This document shows, one piece after another, positions 10,673 to 21,654 of a DNA stretch of 64,000 bases (positions within the stretch are counted from its first letter, which is position 1; the number at the start of each line of letters is the position of its first letter). Source of the stretch: Blastobasis lacticolella. Its lineage: Eukaryota > Arthropoda > Insecta > Lepidoptera > Blastobasidae. Position numbers and translations under genes: made by a program. Below the pieces are notes generated by a model. It saw only the letters and a list, made by a program, of their open reading frames with translations, did not search any database and was not told the DNA's origin. Location: NCBI GenBank assembly GCA_905147135.1, contig LR990054.1, positions 13,305,001 through 13,369,000 on the forward strand, written 5' to 3'.

Positions 10673-11351
10673 GTACACAACACATAGTATTTTTATAAAC
10701 TTATTGTAAATTTAATGAAGCTATAATTAATTAATGTAATTTAAATTTCTAATTTTTTACTTGTATACTATACTTTCTGAATCACGTAAAAGAAATGTAA
10801 GACAGCGTTAAGGATGAGCGGACTATCCCGACACATGCAAATAACACTTGTCTACTGAAAGTGTTCAACCTATGTACCCACTACAGCTGTTGATATAAGA
10901 AATAAATTGTATATTTAATATGTTTTGAGAGTGTAGCTACTGTGACCACCATAAGTGGTATCCTGTTGTCTTGTTTGTAACGTAGCAGTATAAAGAAAGC
11001 AATAAATTACCTATGCCACAATAGGAGAACGCCCAAGTGTTAAGCGGCCATATAAATAATACATAATTCAACGCATCGAATGAAAATTAACTTGTATAAC
11101 TAATGTCTTCAATTTGTATTGACACTGTTTATTAAATTAAAGTATTGACATGCGATTAATTTCACTAATCGTTTCTCACCTACGTGTTCCTTTTTAGTTA
11201 AGTTTTTGTGTAGGCACGATGATGTCACGTGGAGTGTTAGTGGCGAATAGGGTCATGTTAAGGCAATGAATATTACACACCTGTTGTTAATGACCTACAA
11301 CTTTAAGTACAAAATAAACTTTACAAAACTTTTAAAAAAAATACTTCAGGG
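10673..11351. other. No gene recognised
   Basis: AT-rich sequence without open frames or recognised repeats. Confidence 0.5.
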
Positions 11352-11465
11352 CGGCCCTAGTCTAATGGCATGGTGCTACCGAGACCGATAACAAAAGTTA
11401 AGCAACTCACAATAAGGCTAGTATCTGGATGGATGATCATTCCGTAATTTGAACTAGGTAATGGA
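11352..11465 (+). mobile_element. 5S-rRNA-like sequence (probable 5S- or 5S/tRNA-type SINE, or 5S pseudogene)
   Basis: GACCGATAACAAAAGTTAAG at 11383 and AGCAAC, then CTAGTATCTGGATGGATGAT at 11418, line up with the internal control region of animal 5S rRNA (ccgatcaccgaagttaagcaac ... gttagtacttggatgggtgac). Upstream, TAGTCTAATGG (11358-11368) fits the tRNA A-box consensus. The 5S stems are not preserved, so it is not a functional rRNA. A SINE with a 5S-type promoter is my inference. Confidence 0.65.
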
Positions 11466-11619
11466 ACTTAAGTACCGCAACGAGCTCGCCACTCGGTGTG
11501 CCTCCTAATACCAATTAATAATACGAGATAGACCAAGACCTTCCGCTTGCAACCTTTAGACTGCCAATCGACTCCCGAGACTGTTCATGCCAGCCAGCCT
11601 ATATGTTAAAATAAAGAAC

Positions 11620-11995
11620 GCTAATGCGACGATGTTACCCAAAGGGCAATGGAAAGAGCTATGCTTGGAGTTTCTTTGCGCGATCGAATCAGAAATGTGG
11701 AGATCCGCAAGCAGACCAAGGTTACCGACATAGCTCTAAGGATTGCCATAGTAAAGTGGCAGTGGGCAGGGCATATAGCTCGAAGAACAGATGGCCGATG
11801 GGGCAGTAAAGTTCTCGAGTGGCGACCACGTACCGAAAGACGCAGCGTGGGTAGGCTTCCTACAAGGTGGACCGACGACCTGGTAAGGATCGCAGGTACC
11901 AGCTGGATGCGGAAAGCACAGGACCGGCCTTTGTGGAGATCTCTGGGGGAGGCCTATGCCCAGCAGTGGGCGTCTTCTGGCTGATATGATGAATA
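11620..11995 (+). pseudogene. RTE-type LINE ORF C-terminus (family a)
   Basis: The frame reads TQRAMERAMLGVSLRDRIRN from about 11632, then KWQWAGHIARRTDGRWGSKV, a RWTDDLVRIAGTSWMRKAQD block and LWRSLGEAYAQQWAS before the stop at 11982-11984. This Q-R-A-M-E-R-x-M-L-G ... K-W-x-W-A-G-H ... R-W-x-D-D ... A-Q-D-R series is the C-terminal domain of insect RTE-clade ORFs downstream of the RT. The 'gcccagcagtgggcgtc..tgatatgatgaatac' 3' tail follows. It is the best-preserved family-a copy in the window, but 5'-truncated, so dead. Confidence 0.85.
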
Positions 11996-12364
11996 CCTTT
12001 TTACCAAAGCCTATCATACCAGCTATATACCTATAACAGGCAAACCCGGTTGGCTTTTCTTATAGAGTTGCTGGCTTGCTTCACCAGTATGGCAGTTAAG
12101 TTCTTGAGCCTTCGCAGATATGCAAAGGCTCTAAGACCATGTGAGTGTTTTTGCAATGGTTGCGAAAGAACAGTAGAATAGGTAGATCCATACATTTAAA
12201 GATTGTTTGTTTGTAGAGTGCGATTGGAATTGCGTGTCTTCCACGTAGGTGAATTAATGTTTTAATGGATTAAAATTTCTTTATATAAAACGTGCAATGA
12301 TCGAAACGTGCACAATCCGCGATTAATCCGTTGCAAGTAAATTTGGATCTCCCCAGTTTTCGAG
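11996..12364. other. No gene recognised
   Basis: Mixed-composition sequence between two transposon fragments, with no supported feature. Confidence 0.5.
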
Positions 12365-12930
12365 TTACCACGGCCCTTTGCCTTGGCGTTCCCTACGTGA
12401 GTCCCCTTATGAGTGCAGTTGTGGCCATGTAGTATCGCAACTTGGACATCACGGGACATGTCGTATTGTAGGAGCGGCGTCAACACCATCTTCCGTCGGG
12501 CTCTTTCCACTGCTGGATTCCCTGCCATTCTGGAGCGTAATGACGCGCCACGGGAAAAGGCCCGACGGTATGACACTCGTGTCTTGGAACAATCGGTCTG
12601 TGGTTTTGACCGCAACTTACGTCACTTGCCCCTTATCATAGTCCTTCCAGTTTAAGTGTCAATGCTGGTTCCCGGCAGAAAATGTCAAACGACTGGGCAA
12701 ATATGCTGGCCCCGGCGGAGATCATTTATTTGCGCCGTTTGGCATAGAAACGCTTTGGCCTTGAGGTCTAGAGGCCTTGGGGGGAGTTGTCTGAGCGTCT
12801 GGTCAACGCATCGCACGATTAAAAGGCTGATCAACACCTTAGTTCAGTAGGATCAGTCCACTATACGCCAAGGCAATAAGGGCAGCCTTTTGGCATCAAT
12901 TCCTTCTACGACTTGAGGCAAGTCTTTTAT
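12365..12930 (+). pseudogene. Fragment of a widespread transposon protein with a C-x-C..GHHG motif, multiply frameshifted
   Basis: Three plus-strand frames must be combined. SPYECSCGHVVSQLGHHGTC (12399-12460) is followed by RSGVNTIFRRALSTAGFPAI from about 12470. A switch back then gives GKRPDGMTLVSW near 12555. From 12721 an APFGIETLWP-like segment and an IRAAFWHQF-like end follow. The C-x-C..L-GHHG, RRAL..AG.PA.LE, RPDGMTLVPW and PFGVETLGPWG blocks are ones I recognise from transposon-associated proteins predicted in many insects, at the C-terminus of a LINE-type ORF. The clade is uncertain. Related fragments lie at 44560-44615 and 58010-58205. Confidence 0.65.
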
Positions 12931-12947
12931 TTGTAAATATTCTTTTA

Positions 12948-13142
12948 TAATTTACTAGTGGATTCGGCGCGACTTCGTTCGCGTCCCTACTTTACCGCTA
13001 CCTACCCCTTTTCCCTGCTTAAAAACCTTCCTCTTGAATCACTCTATCTATCCCATTAAAATCCGTTGCGTAGTTTTAAAGATCTAAGCTTACATACATA
13101 CAGACGGCGGGAAGCGACTTTGTTTTATACTATGTATAGATT
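12948..13142 (-). repeat. Interspersed repeat, family C, inverted
   Basis: Read on the minus strand it runs from TATACATAGTATAAAACAAA and GTCGCTTCCCGCCGTCTG through AAAACTACGCAACGGATTTT, then the TAGATAGAGTGATTCAAGAG block and a 'cgcgaacgaagtcgcgccg' end. The same order is on the plus strand at 21655-21856. Non-coding and common in Lepidoptera. Confidence 0.75.
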
Positions 13143-13526
13143 TACACATTTTTGGCATAATTAGAATTAGTATTATTTTGTGTAAATATTATTTTAAGTT
13201 AAATAAACCCATTGTTTATTTGGATGGTTTATTTAGGCGCGAACTCCATTAGCGAAGATGCGCAGAGGCGAAACGCAGAGGAGAGGAGATGTTTTACAGC
13301 TAAGATGTAACCATCAAAACTGTGTGGATATGCCTTCCTATCATCGTGCTTGGATACTACTAAGCCAAGCTGTTACATTTTCGGGACCGCGCAATAAATA
13401 AATAATACTAAGGGTTAATTATAATACTAAATATACTAAGGGTTTTTTTCTCCTTGTTAATACTACAAATATTTATTTATTTACAGAAAAAAATATTTAG
13501 TAATTTAGTACTAAGGGTTAGTAGCT
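13141..13526. other. No gene recognised
   Basis: AT-rich sequence, with several ATACTAAGGGTT repeats between 13407 and 13520. Confidence 0.5.
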
Positions 13527-13720
13527 CCAATGGGACATTAAGCTTTAACTGTATTATAACAAGGTTCATAGATACATTTACAATTATATTCTTTAATAAA
13601 GGCGGTGACTCGGTGGTGCCACCCATTGATATATTGAAAGACAGCAAGCTCATGCATTTTTCTTTTCTCACAATGGGACATATAACCTTTAACTATAATA
13701 TAAACAACGTTCACAGTAAC
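13527..13720. repeat. Imperfect direct duplication of about 48 bp
   Basis: CAATGGGACATTAAGCTTTAAC..ATAACAAGGTTCA (13527-13575) recurs as CAATGGGACATATAACCTTTAAC..ATAAACAACGTTCA (13671-13720), about 144 bp apart. Both lie inside overlapping open frames on both strands, with no recognised domain. Confidence 0.6.
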
Positions 13721-16245
13721 AAAAAAATCAATTAATAATTTATTCTCATTTGATTCAATTACAATACGAGACTCCACAATCATCGGACTCATCATCAAAC
13801 TCTCAAAACCGCTCGAGCCGATTGCACGCAAATTAGTCGGCATCAAACAATTGAAGATCAAAGGGTCTGCCGCCAGCATGTGTGACATTTGACGGCGTCG
13901 AGTGCGTCGTCTGGCGTTGTCAACGTGTAGCGACCCTTGTCACCTGTTGTACAGCAAATCCATGATGGGAAGCAGAGCTGGCCTGGCTGGGCCGCCCACG
14001 GCCCGTATGGAAATCAGTAGGTCACTGGGGACTTAAGGCTATGCTTCTTGCTCGGTTGATATGATTGGGCCATTTGAATTGAGTCTCGTTGGTACTGATT
14101 TCACTGGCACTTCTTCACTTTTGGTTGAGCTACAATGTGTTAGTACTAGAATGTCTGGTAACGTCGTCGTATGTTTACTACTTTGTCCTTTTTAGCGCGG
14201 TTTCTTCCATATTAGTACTTATTTAGTACTACTCTTCATTCAGCTTTTTTCTTATTTTCTTGATTCAGCGTTTAATTTTATGATCGCGGTATTGGAGTAA
14301 AAAATTTGAACTTGTTGAGAATACATCTCTGTCTATCCTTGTTTACTATGTTGGTGGATTCTTTCGTTGATTGAGATACATTCTCAACTACAGTTTCTTG
14401 GTACTTGATACACAAAGAGTTCCCATCGCAATCTTGGTCGAGAACGGTGCCTTAAGAGTCTCATAGAGCCTCGCTTTGATTCATCGCGGGGCTGTGGGCG
14501 ATTCAAGTTCGATGTACTCGAATTTGCGGTACCATTATTTGCATATCCTCGGGTCAGACTTGAAAAAAGTGACACGAATAGATAGTTTAATGTGTTCGGT
14601 GCGCGAATCGGTATCAAGGCCACAGTCTGCTCTCTCCTCACTTACTGGGTAAGTGTAACGCCTAAAATCAACTTTGCTTATGATAAATTACTTATTGTGA
14701 GCGAGATAAGTGTCGTTTATTTGAGTGGTTTCCCGTGTTGGTGGAGTGAAAGCGCGTCAGTTTTGCTGCAAAGGATTTAGGATGGCGGTGACGGTTTTGT
14801 GTGGTATTGACCTCTGAAGCGGGTGATGAGCACGTGTGACATTTTCACTTAGTTTTTTAAGTGGATCATTCGTTTATTGAAAACATTCAATTATTTATTT
14901 GTTATGTAAAACATCGCCTTTTACATTAAGCGCCCTTAGCGCTACTGTAAGTCTCTGAGAACCCTTACAGGGGAAGGAATGACTTACTCTTATAATGACC
15001 CAATACCAGACGCATGAGTTGAAAACATATAAAAATATATTTATAAGTCTTTTCGTCTCTCTTGTTGAAAAAATAACTATTATACTTGCAGAAAATACTT
15101 TTCGTATGTCAGTATCACATTCGGGAAACTTAGATCCGGGTCATTAGCCCAAGTATTAAAACAATTACTTGTGTAACTTTTTTATACCTTAGATAAACTG
15201 ATGAGCTAATAATAACCTGATAGGTTTTAAAAATAACCAGTCACGAGAAATGTGCGTAAACAAATTGTTCGAACCATTTCAAATATCTTATTGGGTTTTA
15301 ATGAGTTTTACGTAAATACGAATCAATATTGTGATGAGTCAACCGCGTTGAAACCTCATACTTTGTCAACACTCTGGGCGTAGTGGGTAATAAACGGAGT
15401 CGGTTTCAAAACTGGTGCAAAGGCCTCGTTAAGACGAATCTTCGGGTCTGTAGTTTCGCTCCCAATCCCATCCGTGTCTGCTAATGAGCCGCACTGCATA
15501 CCACAATTTATATAATTAAACTTATTACTGGAACGCTAATTGCTTCGAAATTGACAAGTAAGCTCAACTTATGGATTATTTCTCATGCATTTCTGCATAC
15601 TTGTTTGTAATGATAATTGTTGGGGTAAACTTCACCATGTCTGGCACTGTATCCGTTGGCTAGCGACACAATGTAATCTGTAAGAATATATGAGTAAAAA
15701 TACAAATATTTTAAGATTGAATTGCATTATTGTACAAGTTCAAAATATGCAACTAAAATAATAAAAAACAATCGCTTGTGCTTACAAGTAGGTAATTTTG
15801 AGATACCTAATATACGTAAGGTACGCAAAATTATTTAACCTTAAATTGTCAGTTCTAATGTACTGACCAGCTTTATTAAGGTTAAAAATTTATAGGTGGT
15901 GTTTAACTATAATTTATATATTATAGTTATAACACTACCTACATACCCCCAAATTCCCTCTCCACACTAGCGGAGGAATTGGGTAGGCGCGTTGGGGATT
16001 TAAGTTGAAAAGTAAACAAGAGAAAAAACATTATTGTTGAACTTTTGAATACACGCTCAGTATTGTATTTATTGTATTTGTAAAATTAATTACCAGTACT
16101 ATACAGCTTCTTTGGAGCGCGTTAAGGACGCGCAAGGCTCGCGCCTTGGCTTGATATAATTCATTACCTATAAATTAATACTATTTTAAAGGGGGCCCAA
16201 TACGCAATACGCCGTGCCCTGTGCGCGTACCTCGGACACATATTT
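13721..16245. other. No gene recognised apart from one hairpin
   Basis: Small frames, such as 14384-14641 (-), show no domain. The only clear structure is the AT-rich hairpin at 15893-15941, listed separately. Confidence 0.5.
15893..15941. repeat. AT-rich hairpin with 21-22 bp arms
   Basis: TAGGTGGTGTTTAACTATAA pairs with TTATAGTTATAACACTACCT across a 6-nt loop, with about two mismatches and a one-base bulge. It is too short for a typical animal pre-miRNA. It may be the core of a small foldback element. Confidence 0.7.
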
Positions 16246-16362
16246 TTTATTATTATCTAGGGAGGCACATGGACGGACGGTCCGTCCGGTCCACGTGATG
16301 GAAAGTGGCCACCGTCGTCCAGGACATCTGCAGCCTAAGGGGAGCGGATGCGGTGACGGCGC
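16246..16362 (-). repeat. LINE 3' end remnant, inverted (family of 20257-20515)
   Basis: On the minus strand it reads TCCGCTCCCCTTAGGCTGCA, then the GATGTCCTGGACGACGGTGG and CCACTTTCCATCACGTGG blocks, matching the 3' part of the plus-strand copy at 20257-20515. Only the tail and last codons remain. Confidence 0.7.
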
Positions 16363-16834
16363 TTGTTATCTAATGTCGCCAACTAGTTTGTTTTAGGGGT
16401 AGTTGTTAATTAGTCTCCAACAATTTAGTCGCCTTGTACGATGTTCTGCGCTACCGGACATCACACGCGTCTGCAAAGTTAAAAATTAGACTAGACTGTT
16501 TCTGGCATACAGTGGTACAGTTTACCCTACCATCGCGTTCACAACCGTCGCCTTAATAGGTGCGTGTGACCATCGCAATTTGCATTTTCGAATGGTAATT
16601 TGTCGAAAATTATAGTGTGAACTCGGAGTCAATGTCGTAATCGACTTTTTCCCAATTGTAATATTTTTAAAGATGCACAAAATATTGCTGGTGCCAACAT
16701 CATCACCGCGACATTTAGGTACCGTTCTCGTACCGGTAGCTCGAGACTAATTTGCTCTTTCGCTATATTATATTACAAATGTTGGTATGAATGTAAATTA
16801 ATTAGGGAAATAATCTACCGGTATCATGAAAGAG
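16363..16834. other. No gene recognised
   Basis: No open frame, inverted repeat or known repeat was found. Confidence 0.5.
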
Positions 16835-16995
16835 GACTCCGCGAGGCCTAAAAAGCAATGAATTGACAATGTTGACTCGGACGTGAGAGCTAACTGCTTG
16901 AGACGCGAGGATGCTCAAGGCTGGACGAAGTGGAGGAAGAAGAGTAAGAAACGAACCGTAGCGAGAGCGTAGAAGGACTAGGATGACTTTGATGA
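16835..16995 (+). pseudogene. RTE-type LINE ORF C-terminal remnant (family b)
   Basis: A 'gactcggacgtgagagctaac..cgaggatgctcaaggctggacgaagtgg' stretch corresponds to the SNVRANGLRREDAKDQAKWR part of the copy at 61846-62244. It is broken by indels and followed by a weak GATGATTATG tail. Confidence 0.6.
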
Positions 16996-17289
16996 TTATG
17001 AATTTTTATAAGAAAACTATTAAAGAGAAATAAAATTCGTAGTTCAAGACTAGACTAGCTTATCTAACTGTGATCGAACCAGACTTCTAATCTATAGGAC
17101 CAGATGTAGAGTCTGGAACCAGACCAAGTGAACTTGTGATATGTAAGAAGTTATCGATTAAATGAGCTTTAGCTCTTGCGTTGCCTCCTACATCTGTTCC
17201 CTGAGCTCATGTTCATCTGTTTCATGTACTCAACGATGAGTGATGCGTCTTGCATCAGTTCCCTACGATTTTTAAGCGATTTTCGGAAT

Positions 17290-17428
17290 TTGGTCGCTAC
17301 TCGTAAACTTTTCTGCCCCATCGGCCATCGGTTCTGCGAGCTACGTGGCCTGCACATTGCGACTTCTGTTTTGCGACTCTGGAATCTATGTTGGTCCTTC
17401 CACTTCACTTCTGATCCTATCTTTATCT
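17290..17428 (-). pseudogene. RTE-type LINE ORF C-terminal remnant (family a)
   Basis: On the minus strand, 'cagaagtcgcaatgtgcaggccacgtagctcgcagaaccgatggccgatggggcag' corresponds to the KWQWAGHIARRTDGRWGSK block at 11745-11810, with a frameshift inside it. It is a short isolated fragment. Confidence 0.65.
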
Positions 17429-17691
17429 AAAAATGGCACAAAATAATATTGAGAGCAAGCAATAAATCAAAATTAAGATCAATTTCACTTTTTCAACCAA
17501 GGTCACTCAGCCTACACAATTTAAACCTACGCCAAAACCCGTTACATTAAAAGTGGACTGATATAAATTTTTACTATAGGATTAACTACGATTAATTACA
17601 TTCGCTATTAAACTTTCCAAATACGATTAAGGCTAGTGCTCTCCGAGCGCACTCCAGCACGCTCCATACAAACAAGTCTTAAATCCTGTGT

Positions 17692-18035
17692 AACTTTGAA
17701 ACGAAAATATGACAAACTGCAAGCTGCTCCTTCGTTCCTTCACGTAAAAACCACTGAGCGGTTTTTGATGAAATTTGGCAGTAATATAGCTTACAGCCCA
17801 GAAAAGCATAGTTCCCGCGGAAACGGGTCTCTAACGTTATGTCACATTTACGCGGACGGAGTCGAGGGCATAAGCTCGAATTATAAATGCGAATCTCTTC
17901 ACGCCTAAACGGATGAACAGATTTGGATGAAATTTGGTATGTAGCTAGATAAAAGCCGGGAATAACACATAGACTACTTTTATCCCCTCTCCCCTATACT
18001 CCACGCGTGTACTCTAAAAAGGCGGAAAGCTAGTT
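17692..18035 (+). repeat. Interspersed repeat, family B, two partial copies in tandem
   Basis: The first copy ends with GTTCCCGCGGAAACGGGTCT and TACGCGGACGGAGTCGAGGG at about 17885. The second starts CTTCACGCCTAAACGGATGA, with ATGAAATTTGGTATGTAGCT, and ends GGCGGAAAGCTAGTTC. ATGAAATTTGG is present in both. Non-coding. Confidence 0.7.
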
Positions 18036-18495
18036 CAAAAATATAAGCAAAATACTGTCTAGTGTGTCTCACTGATCATCAAATTCATATTCAATTATTC
18101 GTAGTAATAATCATACATCGTCATTTAAAATAGTTTCATGAATAGAATTACCAATAATTAAAGGCTAAAATACAATTAATTAAAATAATCTAAAATCTAA
18201 AATAGTATTCCATTATCATGATTCGAAATAGTCAAAAATTAAATTAGTATTAAAATATCAAATAATAATTATGTCAAATGTTAAATTAAATAATTAGAAG
18301 GAAACTACAAATGCTTCTAAGATTTCAAATATAAAATTAAATCATAATATGAAATGTCAAACACAATGTTCGAAAACTATATGTCCAATATTAATTAATC
18401 GAAATGTCATATATAATGTTCAATGAATTCAATAGTCGCATACAATATTGTGTGTCAAAGAAATAAATAATTTTTGTAGTATATTAATCATTGCA
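18036..18495 (-). repeat. AT-rich 3' UTR of the minus-strand CR1-group fragment
   Basis: Extremely AT-rich. Motifs of the type AAATGTCAAA and AATGTTC recur (18275, 18345, 18400 regions). It lies immediately 3' of the minus-strand LINE ORF ending near 18501, so it is most simply that element's 3' UTR. This is inferred from position. Confidence 0.45.
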
Positions 18496-18500
18496 TTCAA

Positions 18501-19086
18501 TTAAATGACTAGCAGTAGATGATATCGATCTAATAACGGAGAGGGATTCACTAAAAACTCATTGATAGAGTAGTATGTTTTTTTTACCAGTGTCGATTTT
18601 AATAGCTTGCAGAACCTGTGGTAGGTTTTGCATTCACGAATATCCGTATAGAGTCTAATGTAGATCCGTGGGCCCATGATATATAGCGAACGGGTAGTCT
18701 TGTCCAGTCTGTGAGTCGGGAAGGTCATGTTGTGTACTCGTAGGCCAAGAGTTGCGTTATTAGGAAATTCGCACATATTACGCCTCACGTATTTGGCTAC
18801 TTCGAAGATGTAAAGTGAAGGAAGCGTCATGATGTTCAGATCTATAAATAGTTGTCTCGCTGGCGCATCAAGTGCCGCGTGTGACAGAACCCGCACTGCC
18901 TTCTTCTGTATAATATATGGCCTGTTTCTGTCCACTGCCTGTCCCCACAAATCAATACCATAGGCCAAATGAGAATGAAAAAGCGCATAATATGCGCATC
19001 TTTCGATATACTGCCATATCGCCTTATGTAGTAGACGAACCTAACTACACTGTTCAAGTCCAACCTATTTCTCACCTCCCACATTG
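18501..19086 (-). pseudogene. CR1-group LINE ORF2 C-terminus, 5'-truncated
   Basis: The 155-codon frame (18968-18501) reads MAYGIDLWGQAVDRNRPYII, then QLFIDLNIMTLPSLYIFEVA, KYVRRNMCEFPNN and HRLDKTTRSLYIMGPRIYIR. It is colinear with the C-terminus of the intact element at 52130-52540 (FKELNLLTMPSLYVYEVAVF), sharing the L-N-x-x-T-x-P-S-L-Y-x-x-E-V core, but is clearly a different, diverged family. A frameshift near 18950 separates a further upstream piece (VRNRLDLNSVVRFVYYIRRY). There is no RT domain, so it is dead. Confidence 0.85.
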
Positions 19087-19120
19087 CAAGCTTTGCTTAG
19101 TTTAGGGTGCTCCAAGTCCA
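19087..19120 (+). repeat. Short LINE 3'-tail copy
   Basis: CAAGCTTTGCTTAGTTTAGG matches the tail at 10460-10490. It may be the remains of the target into which the adjacent LINE fragment inserted. Confidence 0.4.
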
Positions 19121-19394
19121 AGTGCATAATTATATACTGAAAGGGTAAAAATTTAATTGATTGTCGCTTTGTCTGTTTGTAATCAATAAACACAAAACTA
19201 CTTGCACGATTTAAAAAATTCTTTAACCTACCTATATAAATCACCATTATTAGCAAGTGTCATATATCTTCAAAAAAATTATTAAATCCCTATAAAATTG
19301 CAATAATATAACCCAAGGTATCAAAATGTTACATGTTCGCGCATAATTTCAGAACGGCTGCATCTATTTAGCTAATTCTTTTTGTGTTGGATTT

Positions 19395-19470
19395 GTAATT
19401 ATCAGGACGTTGTATGTGTAGGGTAGGGGTAGGACGCCACGCGGATAAAGTCGCGCCGGGCCGACTAGTT
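19395..19470 (+). repeat. Family C repeat remnant
   Basis: GGGTAGGGGTAGGACGCCAC and GCGGATAAAGTCGCGCCGGG then CCGACTAGTTATT match the end of family C at 21800-21855. Confidence 0.55.
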
Positions 19471-19727
19471 ATTAGGCTATTTGTACCTCGAAATAAGCAT
19501 AAGTGAACCGCACAGCCGGCTTGCTGGTCTGTTACTTGGCACGTTACGTTCCGAATATACAGTGTTGCCAGTCAATCAGATGGTCCTCGCTTTCTCGCGC
19601 CCACGCTACGTCCGAGCTTGCGCACCAATAATTCCTTTGTCAAGAGCGAGATACAGCGTTACTCATAAAGCGTTGCATACGAAAGTTCGGGCTTCAGCAA
19701 ATTTCGGAAAGATAATGCGTTATACCT

Positions 19728-19937
19728 GGCTAAATTCAACCGACTAAATTGAGAAGCAAAAATCGTAAGAGCGAAGTTAAAGTGGAATCATATCGTTTAA
19801 AATAAGATAAATTTTTGTATCACACCTTTTGGAAAGCGGAGCGACACGTAGTGATACAAAAATAGACGTTATTCTATGAGCTTCACTTGACTTGCTTTCA
19901 CGCTTTTTGCTTCTGAATTTAGAGACTGAATTTAGCC
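19728..19937. mobile_element. Foldback MITE, nearly full-length inverted repeat
   Basis: The left half (GGCTAAATTCAACCGACTAA, ATTGAGAAGCAAAAATCG, ATTTTTGTATCACACC) is matched by the reverse complement of the right half (GGCTAAATTCAGTCTCTAAA, TTCAGAAGCAAAAAGCG, ATTTTTGTATCACTACG). Arms of about 95-100 bp leave only a very short centre. Several indels separate the arms, so it is not very recent. There is no coding. Confidence 0.85.
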
Positions 19938-20097
19938 TAATGTATTAAATAATAAGCGGGAGCGCTTGTCTTTATTCGTTTTCAAAATAACACACCTTTG
20001 TTCACACAAGTGCGGTACCTTGATTTTGATAAATGTCAATTGCGTGCGATAATACGACATTGAATCATTCAAGAAACGGGCCGAATATCTATCTCAA

Positions 20098-20175
20098 AGG
20101 CAGGCAGACTCCCCGGCTGTTGGGTGTCAATGGGTGACGGTGATCACTTTCCAGCAGATGACTAATAATATTTTA
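20098..20175 (+). repeat. LINE 3' tail remnant
   Basis: GGCAGACTCCCCGGCTGTTG and GTGACGGTGATCACTTTCCA, followed by gcagatgac, correspond to the 'ggtgaccactttccatcaggtga' tail common in lepidopteran LINEs. It ends in ATATTTTATAAAG. Confidence 0.55.
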
Positions 20176-20256
20176 TAAAGAGAAGTGCTGTAGTGTGACA
20201 GGCACATAAGGCACTAGTCCTTTTTAATGATTTTAATGAGAATGGAATACATTTTA

Positions 20257-20515
20257 TCCACACCACCTAGATGCCTGGCATCCAATTAACGTACAGGCAT
20301 CACGAGGCTTTTTACCACGCACGAGCAAGATGTGGAATAAGTTCCCTGCCGAAGTGTCACTGCACTTCAACATGAGGTTCTTCAAAAGACGTCTACAGGT
20401 ACCGCAAAGGCCGGCATCGCATCCGCTTCCCTTAGGTTGCAGATGTCCTGGACGACGGTGGCCACTTTCCATCAGGTGGACCCCAAGTCCGTATGCCTTC
20501 CGAGGCAATAAATAA
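20257..20515 (+). pseudogene. LINE ORF2 C-terminus and tail, 5'-truncated
   Basis: An open frame reads LDAWHPINVQASRGFLPRTS, then KMWNKFPAEVSLHFNMRFFK, and ends CRCPGRRWPLSIRWTPSPYA before a stop near 20512. The F-x-P-R-T-x-K-M-W-N-x-x-P-A-E-V block is the C-terminal signature of the same broad LINE group as 2067-2457. The 3' end has AATAAATAAAAA. The 5' part is missing. Confidence 0.8.
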
Positions 20516-21654
20516 AAATTAAACTGGAAAACGGGCAGCGACTTTTTGTTGATTATTTTCATGTAGATGAACACCACTCCACAAACGCCTCCACTTATAA
20601 CGAGGAAGCTTATAAGTGGATTGTTATTAGATATTGTTGTGATACGGATGATGAAATAGAATGAACACACGTTAGGTCTCCTAACAAAAATATAGTCTAA
20701 ATTTTGCCAAAAAATGAATTTTCTCATACCTGTACCTACATAAAGGGTCAAGAATGCACTAAGAATGTATAATGAAGGTGTGATTACGTGATCCCAATTT
20801 GAGTTCGGTGTCGTTTAGGAACCTAAAACGCGATCTCATCGCGGAATTTAATTGAACAAGCTTGTCCTGATGCCAATTAATGTTCTCAAATACAGTCAAA
20901 GTGGTGACTTATTGCGTTTGGTTGCGAAATGTTTGGCGGCTGACCTTTTCTTCATACGCCCTTATTTGGTGCACTGACTCATGAGAAACTGACTCCTACA
21001 GAAGGTTTTTTTTGATAGATAATTTCTCGCCCCCACAACGAACTGATTAATTAGACGATGATTCTCTCTATTGACCTTATCCGGCTGTAGTGTTTATCAT
21101 CAAACGATACGATATATATACCTGTTTGTCGGAGTCTATATAGTCAAGGACAATGACACCAGAAGGGTCAGTCTCATCTCAATCATTCTATTTCCAGACA
21201 AGCATAAACCCAGGCCATGTAAAAACGTAGCATGTTCGGGAAGACATGCAACCAAAGCTGTCTGCCCGCATTACCACGCACAAAGAGGAAGGTAACTCAG
21301 TCCTGGTGCCTGTCCATTATCAGTCCGTGTACCTATCCGTGTAGATCACCTCACCAATTACCAAGCTAGTTGCATGCAATTGACTTCTTTTCATATCAAA
21401 CAACATGAACCGTGGTCGGTCGGCGCGTAGCGCGTTAGCCATTTCCAGACCAACTCTTCTATCGGGCGCTGTCAGTGTCATCACAGAGACAACTGTCATT
21501 CATAACAAATAACCAAACAACCCGAGATGTTGCCAGCCCTATTAACTATGTTCAAGTCACAGACATAATTTTTATTTCGTTATGGTTCAAGCTTTCGCTT
21601 GACCTTCTACAATACAAGCTAGGTGGCGTCCTAGTCCATCCTCCGACATATCAC
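20516..21654. other. No gene recognised
   Basis: Small frames (21071-21295, 21475-21666) lack domains. Confidence 0.5.

Noticed and set aside
11352..11465. Functional 5S rRNA gene
   Set aside because: Only the internal control region is preserved. The terminal stems and the first 30 bases do not match.
13477..13888. Overlapping frames on both strands (up to 116 codons)
   Set aside because: Open on both strands because of the duplicated AT-rich segment. No recognisable domain.
15893..15941. microRNA precursor
   Set aside because: The stem is about 22 bp with a 6-nt loop, too short for an animal pre-miRNA, and very AT-rich.
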